Of a DNA stretch of 40,619 nt, positions 17,099-24,936 are shown one piece after another. Made by a program: the position numbers and the translations under genes. The notes beneath the pieces were generated by a model. That model was given only the letters and a program-made list of their open reading frames with translations. It did not search any database and was not told where the DNA came from. This DNA comes from Rubrivivax sp. (GTDB lineage: Bacteria; Pseudomonadota; Gammaproteobacteria; Burkholderiales; Burkholderiaceae_C). The number at the start of each line of letters is the position of its first letter. The first letter of the stretch is position 1. The stretch is from NCBI GenBank assembly GCA_024641965.1, contig JAHECC010000012.1, forward strand, positions 1-40,619, written 5' to 3'.

Positions 17099-17518
17099 TC
17101 AATCGGCCTGCGCCTGACCTCGCTTGTCGTTCGATGCGGCCAGCTTAAGTGTGGGGCGTTCGGCCGACTTCAAAGACTTCAACTCGCCGTTGACACTGGC
17201 GCCGTGGTGCATCTCCAGCGTGCCGTAGTGCAAATCGCCGACGATGCGCGCCTTGGGCTGCAGTTCAAGCAATTCGGCGCAATGGATCGGGCCCACAACC
17301 TCACCGCTGATGATCACATGTTCAGCCTTGACCTTGCCGTGTACGCGGGCTTTTTCGCTGATCACGAGCAAACTGGGTGCACCCACCACGGCAACCACGT
17401 CGCCATGCACGACGCCGTCAATGCGCAGTCCATCGATGAACTGCAGTTCACCATTCACCACCGAGCCTTCGCAGATCAGGCTGCGGATCGGCGGCGGCCG
17501 CTTCTTCATGAACCACAT
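17099..17518 (-). CDS. bactofilin (polymer-forming cytoskeletal protein)
   Basis: A 139-residue bactofilin. The core is a right-handed beta-helix of short hydrophobic repeats ([19 protein letters not shown], then [49 protein letters not shown]). Such proteins polymerise without nucleotide at the membrane and often place cell-wall enzymes. The ATG at 17518 ([13 protein letters not shown]) has a GGAG ribosome site 8 bp upstream (CAGGAGACAAAAC), so the ATG 45 bp further upstream is rejected. The hydrophobic/basic first residues may serve membrane attachment. The unstructured tail [13 protein letters not shown] is normal for the family. M23 peptidase and anmK genes lie 1.7 kb away. Confidence 0.9.
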   Translation of the reverse strand: MWFMKKRPPPIRSLICEGSVVNGELQFIDGLRIDGVVHGDVVAVVGAPSLLVISEKARVHGKVKAEHVIISGEVVGPIHCAELLELQPKARIVGDLHYGTLEMHHGASVNGELKSLKSAERPTLKLAASNDKRGQAQAD

Positions 17519-17567
17519 GTTTTGTCTCCTGCAGCCGGTGTGATGCACGCCACGCAGTGCCAACGAC

Positions 17568-18275
17568 CTATGTCTTGGCCGTCTGCGCCGCGACCAACTG
17601 GCCTTTTTGGTCGGTCACGCGAACCTGCACCGTTTGTACCACGGCATGCTCCGGATGATCGATCACCCCTTCGACACGCGCGTATTGGCGCAGCTGCAGC
17701 GCTTTACCGCGCACAGGCCTGCTGCTCCAGGGCCGCCCATCGAGCGTGCCAACCAACACTATCTCGTAATGGCCGACGAATTCGGTGTTCGAGTTGCCGT
17801 TTTGCATCACCAGCAGTTGATAGCGCGTCTTGCCTGGCGCCTTGAGTTCGGCCTGCAGTGCACGCACCGTCACACCCGGAGTGACCTCGGTCGGCAACAA
17901 GCGCTGGAAGAAGCCCAGGTCGGCCTTGAGTTCGAGATTGTCGGCCTCGGCTAGTCGCACCTGCTCGGCCAGGCGTTCCTGCGCCACCTCGCCCGCCTTG
18001 AGAAGGCTTTCCGCGGTGTTCGCTACCGACTGCGCCTTGTCGCGCTCGTTGCGCAGCGCCGCCACTTCCACGCGCAACTGCGCCAGTTCGTCTTTCGCAG
18101 GCCGGTCGAGTCCGGCAATGTCCTTGCCGGTTTCGAAGGCCCATAAGGCAATCGCCGCCGAAAAACCAAGGCTCAGCCCAACCAGCGCCCAGCGCAGCGG
18201 CCAAGGCAGATGGCTGCGTACGATCATTCGCGGCGCGCTGATCGACAGGCGGCGGCGAAGCAGTCTCCAGCGCAT
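17568..18275 (-). CDS. membrane-anchored coiled-coil protein, DUF6776-like
   Basis: A 235-residue protein with a basic N-terminus, one membrane segment (about 28-47, WALVGLSLGFSAAIALWAFE), then a coiled coil of about 75 residues (ELAQLRVEVAALRNERDKAQ onward) and a beta-rich C-terminal domain (VTVRALQAELKAPGKTRYQL, then VGHYEIVLVGTLDG). The architecture fits the DUF6776 family as I recall it from Burkholderiales; function is unknown. Topology suggests a periplasmic C-domain. It lies just upstream of the bactofilin gene on the same strand (49 bp gap), so the two may be co-transcribed. The start at 18275 is the in-frame ATG nearest the anchor; it has no strong ribosome site. Confidence 0.75.
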   Translation of the reverse strand: MRWRLLRRRLSISAPRMIVRSHLPWPLRWALVGLSLGFSAAIALWAFETGKDIAGLDRPAKDELAQLRVEVAALRNERDKAQSVANTAESLLKAGEVAQERLAEQVRLAEADNLELKADLGFFQRLLPTEVTPGVTVRALQAELKAPGKTRYQLLVMQNGNSNTEFVGHYEIVLVGTLDGRPWSSRPVRGKALQLRQYARVEGVIDHPEHAVVQTVQVRVTDQKGQLVAAQTAKT

Positions 18276-18345
18276 CAGGAACGAAGCTTCGAGATGATCG
18301 GCGCGGCGCGCCGGCGCCCCCCTTACGGCGCCCCGGCGAACGCGA

Positions 18346-18738
18346 TCAGCGCTTGCTGAACTGCTTGCGGCGGCGAGCGCCGTGCAGGCCGACCTTCTTG
18401 CGCTCGACTTCGCGCGCGTCGCGCGTGACAAAACCGGCGTGGCTCAGCTCGGGCTTGAGTGCCACGTCGTAGTCGATCAGCGCCCGCGTGATGCCGTGCC
18501 GCACCGCGCCGGCCTGGCCCGACTCGCCACCGCCATGTACGTTGACCTTGATGTCGAATGCGGCGTCGTTTGCCGTCAGCAGCAAGGGCTGGCGCGCGAT
18601 CATGATCGACGTCTGCCGACCGAAGTATTCGTCGATGGCCTTGCCGTTGATGGTGATCAGGCCCTTGCCCTTCTTCATGAACACCCGTGCCACCGAGGAT
18701 TTGCGGCGGCCGGTGCCGTAGTTCCAGTTACCGATCAT
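18346..18738 (-). CDS. rpsI: 30S ribosomal protein S9
   Basis: A 130-residue ribosomal protein, the family's exact usual length. It has the N-terminal [14 protein letters not shown] motif, [15 protein letters not shown], the [20 protein letters not shown] core, and the conserved basic C-terminal tail ending RRRKQFSKR, which reaches the P-site tRNA. An AAGGA ribosome site lies upstream of the ATG. It follows rplM by 10 bp, the universal bacterial arrangement, and both are read from the rplM promoter. Confidence 0.98.
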   Translation of the reverse strand: MIGNWNYGTGRRKSSVARVFMKKGKGLITINGKAIDEYFGRQTSIMIARQPLLLTANDAAFDIKVNVHGGGESGQAGAVRHGITRALIDYDVALKPELSHAGFVTRDAREVERKKVGLHGARRRKQFSKR

Positions 18739-18748
18739 CGCTTGTTCC

Positions 18749-19177
18749 TTAGAGTTCCAACGCCTTGGGTTGCTGCGCGGTATGCGGGTGCGTGGCACCG
18801 GCGTAGACCTTGAGCTTCTTGATCATCGCGTAACCGAGCGGGCCCTTGGGCAGCATGCCCTTGACGGCCTTTTCGATGGCGCGGCCCGGGTGGCGCGCCT
18901 GCATGTCCTTGAAGGACGTGGCATGGATGCCGCCAGGATAGCCTGAATGCCGGTAGTACATCTTGTCGGCAGCCTTGTTGCCGGTGACGCGGATCTTTTC
19001 GGCGTTGACGATGACGATGAAATCGCCGGTGTCGACGTGAGGCGTGTAGATGGCCTTGTGCTTGCCGCGCAAACGGAGTGCCACTTCGCTGGCAACACGT
19101 CCGAGCACCTTGTCGGTGGCGTCAATCACGTACCACTCGTGCTTCACTTCGGCCGGTTTGGCGCTGAAGGTCTTCAT
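18749..19177 (-). CDS. rplM: 50S ribosomal protein L13
   Basis: A 142-residue ribosomal protein of normal length (E. coli 142). Family signatures are [55 protein letters not shown] and the final segment [18 protein letters not shown]. The ATG at 19177 gives the conserved [11 protein letters not shown] start; in-frame codons upstream are not part of the protein. It is the first gene of the rplM-rpsI operon, and a candidate sigma-70 promoter lies about 200 bp upstream. Confidence 0.98.
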   Translation of the reverse strand: MKTFSAKPAEVKHEWYVIDATDKVLGRVASEVALRLRGKHKAIYTPHVDTGDFIVIVNAEKIRVTGNKAADKMYYRHSGYPGGIHATSFKDMQARHPGRAIEKAVKGMLPKGPLGYAMIKKLKVYAGATHPHTAQQPKALEL

Positions 19178-19499
19178 GAGGGACTCGCTGGAAATCGCAT
19201 GGCCCGCGGGACGAGCAATACGCTGCAATACGGCTGTTCGGACACCGCCCGCCGCCTTCGGCGCCGCTTGTATCAGGCGGCCTCTCAGATCGGTTCGGGT
19301 CGTTTCGGCACCTCGCTGCGCAAGCCAAGGCCCACGCAGGCTGTCCACCCCGCCGCAAACGGGAAAGCTCTCGAGTATACACTGCCAGCGAGGAGTCGTA
19401 AGCTAGGCGGCTCGAGCCGAGTCCTTCATTTGGAGAGCCCTACCCAGAGGTTCCTTGTAGTATCAGGGTAACTACTTATCTTCTGATCATTTCCTTTCA
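19178..19499. other. intergenic region: rplM leader and divergent GNAT gene upstream region
   Basis: A 322-bp stretch without a supportable gene. On the minus strand it holds the untranslated leader of rplM-rpsI (about 190 bp after the candidate promoter), long enough for an autoregulatory structure, though no known leader motif is recognised. The final 80 bp before the GNAT gene are clearly AT-richer than the surroundings. There TTGTAG and TATCTT with a 16-bp spacer (about 19457-19484) form a weak possible promoter. Confidence 0.5.
19374..19401 (-). promoter_or_regulatory. candidate sigma-70 promoter for rplM-rpsI
   Basis: On the minus strand TTACGA (19396-19401) and TATACT (19374-19379) are separated by 16 bp. 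The -10 matches the consensus at 5 of 6 positions; the -35 is poor (3 of 6). It is the only good -10 seen upstream of rplM and lies about 195 bp from its ATG. Confidence 0.42.
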
Positions 19500-20195
19500 A
19501 TGGATGCGAGCAACCAACCGCGAGACCGATCCGGCCAATCTGGCGACGAGGTTGATCGCGGCAGCAAGGCAGCGGACAACGCCTCTCCCGAGCGCGAAGG
19601 AGGTTTCAGATGGGTTCCGATACGCTCGCTCGCACCACGTCATCGGCCACGCATTCTTTCTCATTTGCTTGCGTTGAGCGAGAGTGATCGCTACCTTCGT
19701 TTCGGTCACATGGCGAACGACATGCAGATCGGCCATTATGTGGATCGGCTCGATTTTGAACGTGACGAGCTCTTCGGCGTCTTTAATCGCCGCCTGGAAC
19801 TGGTGGCAATGGCACACCTGGCTTGCCTGGGGACAGAAGGCACGGGTCGGCCGGCAGCCGAGTTTGGCGTTTCGGTGTTGCCGCAGATGCGCGGGCGTGG
19901 TTATGGCGAACGGCTGTTCGACCATGCGGCACTGCATGCGCGCAACCGCGGCATCGACAGCCTGCTGGTGCATGCATTGAGCGAAAACACCGCGATGCTG
20001 CGCATCGTGCGCAATGCGGGCGCCGTAATCGAGCGCGACGGCCCGGAATCTCAGGCTATGGTCAAACTCGCACCCGACAGCCTGGCCTCGCACGTTGAAG
20101 CCCTCGTCGAAGATCGTGTGGCCGACCTCGACTATCGCCTCAAACGCCACGCACATCGTGTGGACGACCTCTTTTCTGGCCTGAGCAAGCGCTGA
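19500..20195 (+). CDS. GNAT-family N-acetyltransferase
   Basis: A 231-residue protein with a GNAT domain at about residues 35-190. The acetyl-CoA pyrophosphate loop is VSVLPQMRGRGYGERLFDHA (Q/RxxGxG/A form, RGRGYG). It is followed by the helix ARNRGIDSLLVHALSENTAM and a C-terminal strand AGAVIERDG. The first 34 residues are polar and probably disordered, and the last 40 form a charged helix (LVEDRVADLDYRLKRHAHRV). The acceptor is unknown; YfiQ/Pat-like lysine or small-molecule acetylation are both possible. It diverges from rplM, and a hairpin lies just after its stop. Confidence 0.85.
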   Translation: MDASNQPRDRSGQSGDEVDRGSKAADNASPEREGGFRWVPIRSLAPRHRPRILSHLLALSESDRYLRFGHMANDMQIGHYVDRLDFERDELFGVFNRRLELVAMAHLACLGTEGTGRPAAEFGVSVLPQMRGRGYGERLFDHAALHARNRGIDSLLVHALSENTAMLRIVRNAGAVIERDGPESQAMVKLAPDSLASHVEALVEDRVADLDYRLKRHAHRVDDLFSGLSKR

Positions 20196-20223
20196 TCGCC
20201 TCAGCTAGCAGCCGCGGCGTAGG

Positions 20224-20246
20224 TTCCGGGGTTCACCCCCCCGGAA
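20224..20246 (+). terminator. possible terminator after the GNAT gene
   Basis: TTCCGGGG (20224-20231), loop TTCACCC, CCCCGGAA (20239-20246): a perfect 8-bp stem 28 bp after the GNAT stop. There is no T-tract (TGAGG follows), so it may be only a structured RNA end or a weak terminator. Confidence 0.45.
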
Positions 20247-20369
20247 TGAGGTTGACACCTGCAAACGCGGGGTCCCGCATCGTCGCTCGCGCGGTAGCAT
20301 CGTCCGCGCTTTCACCGCCATGCGCCGCCGCGACTTGCGTAACGGCCCATCGCCTCCTTGCCCTGGGAC

Positions 20370-21152
20370 ATGCAGCAGACAATTCCGTGGATCATCGCAC
20401 TTGCAGCCGTGGTGGCGTTGCTGGCGCTGGGCGTGGTCCTTGCGATGCGCGGGCGTCGGCCCCAGCCGACCCCGCTGCCCACCGAATGGACCTTGAGCGC
20501 CAGGCCGGTCTTCAGCAACGATGAGCGCCGGGTCTATCGGCAACTGCGCGAGGCCCTGCCGCACCACATCGTGCTGTCGAAATTGCCTTTGGTCCGTTTT
20601 TGCCAGCCGACCGATCCGCAGCAGGTGCGTTATTGGTACGAACTGCTGGGCGCGATCCACATTACCTACGCCATCTGCAGCGCCAACGGCCGTGTGCTTG
20701 CCGCCATCGATCTGGACACCGACCGCGGCAACTCGCGCCGCGTGCTGCAGATCAAACAATCCGTGCTCGCCGCCTGCCGGGTGCGCTACCTGCGCTGCCC
20801 CGTCGATCACCTGCCATCGATTCCCGAATTGCAGCTGCTGGTGCCGCAGAGCACCGCCACGGCGCGTGGCCCGCATCCTGCGCCAGGCACGAGCGCACCG
20901 CGTGACACGCTGTCCAGCACCGTCGCGACACGCCGCCGTGAGCGTTCCGCGCTCTGGCAGGACTCCGGCTTCTTCCAGGATTCATTCTTTGGCGCCGAGA
21001 GCCGGTCCGACTCAGGCACATCCAGCGAATTCGGCACCATCGGCAGCATTCTGCGCGGCGGTGTGACCGTGCGCGACGCGGACGCACCAGTGCAGCGCGA
21101 GCCCGCTCCAGATAGCGACGACAAGAACTCGCCACCCGGCACGCGCCATTGA
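20370..21152 (+). CDS. DUF2726-domain membrane protein
   Basis: A 260-residue protein with one N-terminal membrane segment (about 5-26, WIIALAAVVALLALGVVLAM) and a cytoplasmic domain at about 38-165. That domain resembles DUF2726, a nuclease-like fold: FSNDERRVYRQLREAL, VLSKLPLVRFCQPTD, ICSANGRVLAAIDLD and VDHLPSIPEL. The typical DUF2726 Cys-rich ending is lacking. The last 90 residues are low-complexity, Ser/Thr/Arg-rich and probably disordered. The ATG at 20370 is used; an in-frame TTG lies 12 bp upstream, and neither has a good ribosome site. It is followed 27 bp later by the SrkA-like kinase. Function unknown. Confidence 0.72.
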   Translation: MQQTIPWIIALAAVVALLALGVVLAMRGRRPQPTPLPTEWTLSARPVFSNDERRVYRQLREALPHHIVLSKLPLVRFCQPTDPQQVRYWYELLGAIHITYAICSANGRVLAAIDLDTDRGNSRRVLQIKQSVLAACRVRYLRCPVDHLPSIPELQLLVPQSTATARGPHPAPGTSAPRDTLSSTVATRRRERSALWQDSGFFQDSFFGAESRSDSGTSSEFGTIGSILRGGVTVRDADAPVQREPAPDSDDKNSPPGTRH

Positions 21153-21179
21153 TGACCGCGGCGCGCGTAGCATCGGCGC

Positions 21180-22232
21180 ATGCTTTCGCCTGCGCAGACC
21201 GGCCCGCACAGCTACGCCGACCTGACACCGTCGGCGGTTTTGGACGCGCTCGATGCCGCGGGCTTTCGAGGCGACGGCCGCATCCTGCAGCTCAACTCCT
21301 ACGAAAACCGCGTCTTCCAGGTGATGCTCGAAGCAGGCGACGCGGTGGTCGCCAAGTTCTACAGGCGCGCGCGGTGGAGCGACGCACAGATCGTCGAGGA
21401 ACACGCCTTCGCCCTGGAACTCGCTGCAGCCGAGGTGCCGGTGGTCGCGCCGTGTCTGCTGCGCGATGCCGCACCCGGTGTGCGCCTGCTGCCTTCACCC
21501 GGCCCGGCCACGTTGGCGCTGCTTGCAGGCGGGCACGGCGAGCACCGCTACTCGATCTCGCAGCGCCGCGCCGGGCGTTCGCCCGAATTGGAGGATGACG
21601 CTGTGCTGGTGCGGCTGGGCGGCTTCATCGGCCGGCTGCATGCTGTCGGCGGCCGCCACTCGTTCGCACACCGACGCAGGCTGGATGCACCACGCGATGC
21701 ACGCGAGGCCATTGCCTTGCTCGACGACGGCGGCTTCGTCAGCGACAACCAGCGCGAGTCCTGGGCGGCTGCCTGTGACGCGGCCCTGGCCTGCATTGAC
21801 GCGGCTTTCGGCAACTCGCAGCCACGCGACATCCGCCTGCACGGCGATTGCCACCCGGGCAATCTGTTGTGGCGCGACAGCGGTGCCCATGTCGTCGACC
21901 TGGACGACGCCTGCACCGGACCGGCGGTACAGGACCTGTGGATGCTGCTGTCCGGTGAACCCGAAGCCCAGGCAGCGCAGCTGCGCCACCTGCTGCGCGG
22001 CTATACCCCGTTCATGGACTTCGACCGCACGCAACTGCGCCTGATCGAACCCTTGCGCCTGCTGCGCATGATCCGTCACAACGCCTGGGTGGCGCAGCGC
22101 TGGGAAGACCCGGCCTTCCCGCGCGCTTTCCCCGACTTCGGCAGCTCAGGCTACTGGGGACAGCAGGCGCTGCAGTTGCAGGAGCAACTGCGTGCCGCGG
22201 CCGAGACGCCGACGCTGGACGCGTTGCTGTAG
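21180..22232 (+). CDS. srkA: stress-response Ser/Thr kinase SrkA-like (YihE family)
   Basis: A 350-residue kinase of the APH/choline-kinase fold. The glycine-poor N-lobe carries NSYENRVFQV and the ATP lysine in VVAKFYRR. The catalytic loop is HGDCHPGNLLW (221-231; D223 and N228). The metal-binding segment VVDLDDACTGP takes the place of DFG. This matches E. coli SrkA, a cytoplasmic kinase that counters stress-induced death. The length is close to the E. coli protein (328) with a small extension. It starts shortly after the DUF2726 gene and converges on htpG with only 12 bp between the stops. Confidence 0.9.
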   Translation: MLSPAQTGPHSYADLTPSAVLDALDAAGFRGDGRILQLNSYENRVFQVMLEAGDAVVAKFYRRARWSDAQIVEEHAFALELAAAEVPVVAPCLLRDAAPGVRLLPSPGPATLALLAGGHGEHRYSISQRRAGRSPELEDDAVLVRLGGFIGRLHAVGGRHSFAHRRRLDAPRDAREAIALLDDGGFVSDNQRESWAAACDAALACIDAAFGNSQPRDIRLHGDCHPGNLLWRDSGAHVVDLDDACTGPAVQDLWMLLSGEPEAQAAQLRHLLRGYTPFMDFDRTQLRLIEPLRLLRMIRHNAWVAQRWEDPAFPRAFPDFGSSGYWGQQALQLQEQLRAAAETPTLDALL

Positions 22233-22244
22233 GTCCGGTCGCCT

Positions 22245-24125
22245 TCAGGCCGCCAGCAACCGGTTCACGCGTTGCACATAGGTGGCCGGGTCCTCGAGGT
22301 TGCCGCCTTCGGCAAGCAGCGCCTGGTCGAAGATGATCTGCGCCAGGTCGTCGAAGCGCTCGTCCGTCTCCAGCCTTTTCACCAAGGCGTGCGCGGCGTT
22401 GACTTCCAGTGTCGGCAGCGATTTCGGCGCTTCCTGTCCGGCCTGCTTCAGCAGCCGCGCCAGATGGCCGCTCATGTCGCCTTCCTCGACGACGATGCAG
22501 GCCGCAGATTCGACCAGTCGGGTCGTCACGCGCACATCCTTTGCGCGATCCTTCAGCGCGATCTTCAACCGCTCCAGCACCGGCTTGAACTCGGCGGCGG
22601 CTTCTTCGGCCTGCTTCTTCTCTTCTTCGTCCTGCAGCTTGCCCAGATCGAAGGCGCCCTTGGCGACGCTCTGCAGGCTCTTGCCCTCGAACTCGTAGAG
22701 GTGGCTCAGCATCCACTCGTCGACACGGTCGACCAGCAGCAGCACTTCAATGCCCTTCTTGCGGAACACTTCCAGCTGCGGGCTGCTCTTGGCGGTGGCC
22801 AGGGTGTCGGCCGTGATGTAGTAGATCGACTCCTGGCCCTCCTTCATGCGCGACACGTAGTCGGCCAAGGACACGCCGTCATCGGCCTGCGTGCTGGCAA
22901 AGCGCAGCAACTTGGCCAGGCGTTCTGCATTGGCATGGTCCTCGCCGAGACCCTCCTTCAGCACCGAGCCGAAGTCCTTCCAGAAGGCGGCGTACTTCTG
23001 CTTCTCGCTTGCGTCATCACTGTCGGCGAGTGATTCGAGCATGCTCAGCACACGCTTGGTCGAGCCCTCGCGGATGGCCTTCACATCGCGGCTTTCCTGC
23101 AGCAGCTCTCGGCTGACGTTCAGTGGCAGGTCGGCCGAGTCGATCACGCCCTTGACGAAGCGCAGGTACACCGGCATCAGCGCCTCGGCGTCGTCCATGA
23201 TGAACACCCGCTTGACGTACAGCTTGACGCCGCCACGCTTGTCGCGGTTCCACAGGTCGAACGGCGCCTTGGCCGGGATGTACAGCAGCTGCGTGTATTC
23301 GCTGCGTCCTTCGACGCGGTTGTGGGTGTAGGCCAGCGGCGGATCGCTGTCATAGCTGATCTGCTTGTAAAACTCCTGGTACTGCGCGTCGGTGATGTCG
23401 CCTTTCGCGCGCGTCCACAGCGCCGAGGCCTTGTTCACCGTCTCCCATTCGTCCTTGACCACCTGCTCCTTCTTCTCGCTGTCCCACTCTTCCTTCTTCA
23501 TCAGGATCGGCAGTGAGATGTGGTCGGAATACTTGGAGATGATCGACTTCAGCTTCCAGGTGGAAAGGAACTCTTCCTCGCCCTCGCGCAAGTGCAGGAT
23601 GACGTCGGTGCCACGTTCGGGCTTGGTGATGGCCTCGACCTCGAACTCGCCAGCGCCTTCGCTGCTCCAGCTCACGCCTTCCTCTGCGCTGACGCCAGCA
23701 CGGCGCGAATGCACGGTGATGCGGTCGGCGACGATGAAACCCGAATAGAAGCCCACGCCGAACTGGCCGATCAGGTTGGCGTCCTTCTTCTTCTCGCCTT
23801 CCAGTGTGGCCAGGAATTCCTTGGTGCCGCTCTTGGCGATGGTGCCCAGGTGCGCCACGGCTTCCTCGGCACTCATGCCGATGCCGTTGTCACGGATGGT
23901 CAGCGTCTTCGCGTCCTTGTCGAAGAACACGCGCACTTCAAGATTTGGCGCGCCTTCGAACAGTGCTGCGTTGTCCAGCGCTTCGAAGCGAAGCTTGTCG
24001 CAGGCATCCGACGCGTTGGAGACCAGTTCGCGCAGGAAGATCTCCTTGTTGGAGTACAGCGAATGGGTGACGAGGTGCAGGATCTGCTTGACCTCGGCCT
24101 GGAATGAAAGGGTTTGCTTGTTCAT
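22245..24125 (-). CDS. htpG: chaperone protein HtpG (Hsp90)
   Basis: A 626-residue bacterial Hsp90, usual length. The N-terminal GHKL ATPase domain shows [35 protein letters not shown] and [15 protein letters not shown]. The middle domain contains the conserved [20 protein letters not shown], and the C-terminal dimer domain ends [11 protein letters not shown]. It remodels client proteins with DnaK in the cytoplasm. Upstream lies a heat-shock-type -35 (CTTGAA), consistent with RpoH control. Nothing in the coding sequence looks damaged, in contrast to the gene next to it upstream. Confidence 0.97.
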   Translation of the reverse strand: MNKQTLSFQAEVKQILHLVTHSLYSNKEIFLRELVSNASDACDKLRFEALDNAALFEGAPNLEVRVFFDKDAKTLTIRDNGIGMSAEEAVAHLGTIAKSGTKEFLATLEGEKKKDANLIGQFGVGFYSGFIVADRITVHSRRAGVSAEEGVSWSSEGAGEFEVEAITKPERGTDVILHLREGEEEFLSTWKLKSIISKYSDHISLPILMKKEEWDSEKKEQVVKDEWETVNKASALWTRAKGDITDAQYQEFYKQISYDSDPPLAYTHNRVEGRSEYTQLLYIPAKAPFDLWNRDKRGGVKLYVKRVFIMDDAEALMPVYLRFVKGVIDSADLPLNVSRELLQESRDVKAIREGSTKRVLSMLESLADSDDASEKQKYAAFWKDFGSVLKEGLGEDHANAERLAKLLRFASTQADDGVSLADYVSRMKEGQESIYYITADTLATAKSSPQLEVFRKKGIEVLLLVDRVDEWMLSHLYEFEGKSLQSVAKGAFDLGKLQDEEEKKQAEEAAAEFKPVLERLKIALKDRAKDVRVTTRLVESAACIVVEEGDMSGHLARLLKQAGQEAPKSLPTLEVNAAHALVKRLETDERFDDLAQIIFDQALLAEGGNLEDPATYVQRVNRLLAA

Positions 24126-24178
24126 GGTGGTGTCGTCTGCAATGGATTGGGCCGCCTGTGATGGCGGTGCGCGCAGCA

Positions 24179-24206
24179 GTTGAGGGCGGCTCGCCGTCTT
24201 TTCAAG
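24179..24206 (-). promoter_or_regulatory. candidate RpoH (sigma-32) promoter of htpG
   Basis: On the minus strand CTTGAA (24201-24206) exactly matches the heat-shock -35. After 14 bp comes CCCTCAAC (24179-24186), a partial match to the CCCCATNT -10. It lies about 55 bp before the htpG ATG, and Hsp90 genes are known RpoH targets. The -10 is imperfect. Confidence 0.48.
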
Positions 24207-24241
24207 CGCCGGTCGATTGGCGGTGCCAATCCGGTATTGTC

Positions 24242-24266
24242 GCGCGCAGTTCCTCGATCGTCGTCA
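24242..24266 (-). repeat. 25-bp near-copy of the 3' end of the neighbouring gspE-like gene
   Basis: This segment matches 24953-24977, inside the end of the GspE-like gene, at 24 of 25 positions (one C/G difference). In a suitable frame it encodes VTTIEELRA, against MTTIEEVRA in the intact gene. The two copies are 711 bp apart in the same orientation and flank the damaged lipoprotein gene. It looks like the duplicated tail of the ATPase gene. Confidence 0.7.
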
Positions 24267-24788
24267 CACCCCGGTCAATGCACGGAGCGCGTTCTCGGCA
24301 GCGCAGTCTCCCGACGCGCAGGGTTCGTAGGACACGCGCCATCGCCAGGCTTGGATCGGCAGCAACTGCTTCTCGATCGAGTTGTCGCGCAGCGCCGCGA
24401 ACCGATTGCGCGGCTGCACTGGCGCGGCAGGTCCGTCTCGCTGCGTTCAGGTACGACCGGGTGCCGAAGTGGTGCTTGTTGCGGGTGCCCGAGCTCAGCA
24501 CGTCTTGATGGCCGCCGCCGCCGAGAATACGATAGCGAAAGATCACGGTCTCGTGATGGTGCTGGGTGAAGGGCGCAGTCGTGGTTCCGGCCACGATGCC
24601 GAGACCCTCGGTCGTACTCGCCGTCTCGTCAGGCCCGATGTTCTTCTGACCGAGGCCCCCGTCGCCACCAGCAGGACCGCCAGTTCGTTCGTTCCTTGCA
24701 GGACGCCGGCACAACCCGCGAGAAAGCCGAGCAACGCCAACGCGCCTGCGCGGACCGGTCGATGCGTCGGTCTCGAAGTTCTGCGCAT
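24264..24788 (-). pseudogene. lipoprotein gene with two compensating frameshifts
   Basis: The start frame encodes MRRTSRPTHRPVRAGALALL followed by the lipobox GFLAGC, then VLQGTNELAVLLVATG. Coding-type codon use (GC third positions) then moves to another frame at a run of five G (about 24657-24661). That frame gives GLGQKNIGPDETAS, TTTAPFTQHHHETVIFRYRI and GTRNKHHFGTRSYLN. Near 24441-24446 it moves back to the first frame: NRFAALRDNSIEKQLLPIQ, then WRWRVSYEPCASGDCAAENA, ending at TGA 24264-24266. The summed length is 175 codons. One lost G and one gained base explain everything. It could be a decaying gene or two assembly errors; the product would be a small outer-membrane lipoprotein of unknown function. 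Confidence 0.62.
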
Positions 24789-24936
24789 CGGTCCATCAAT
24801 TCGCGACACCGCGACCGGGACAAGAACTGCCTTTCAGCAAACCCAGGATCTCCTGGGCCAGCGGCGACGAATCTACACGGAACCGGCAAGCGCATCCGTC
24901 AGTCGGCGCGCGACGACCGACCAGGATGATGGTCGC

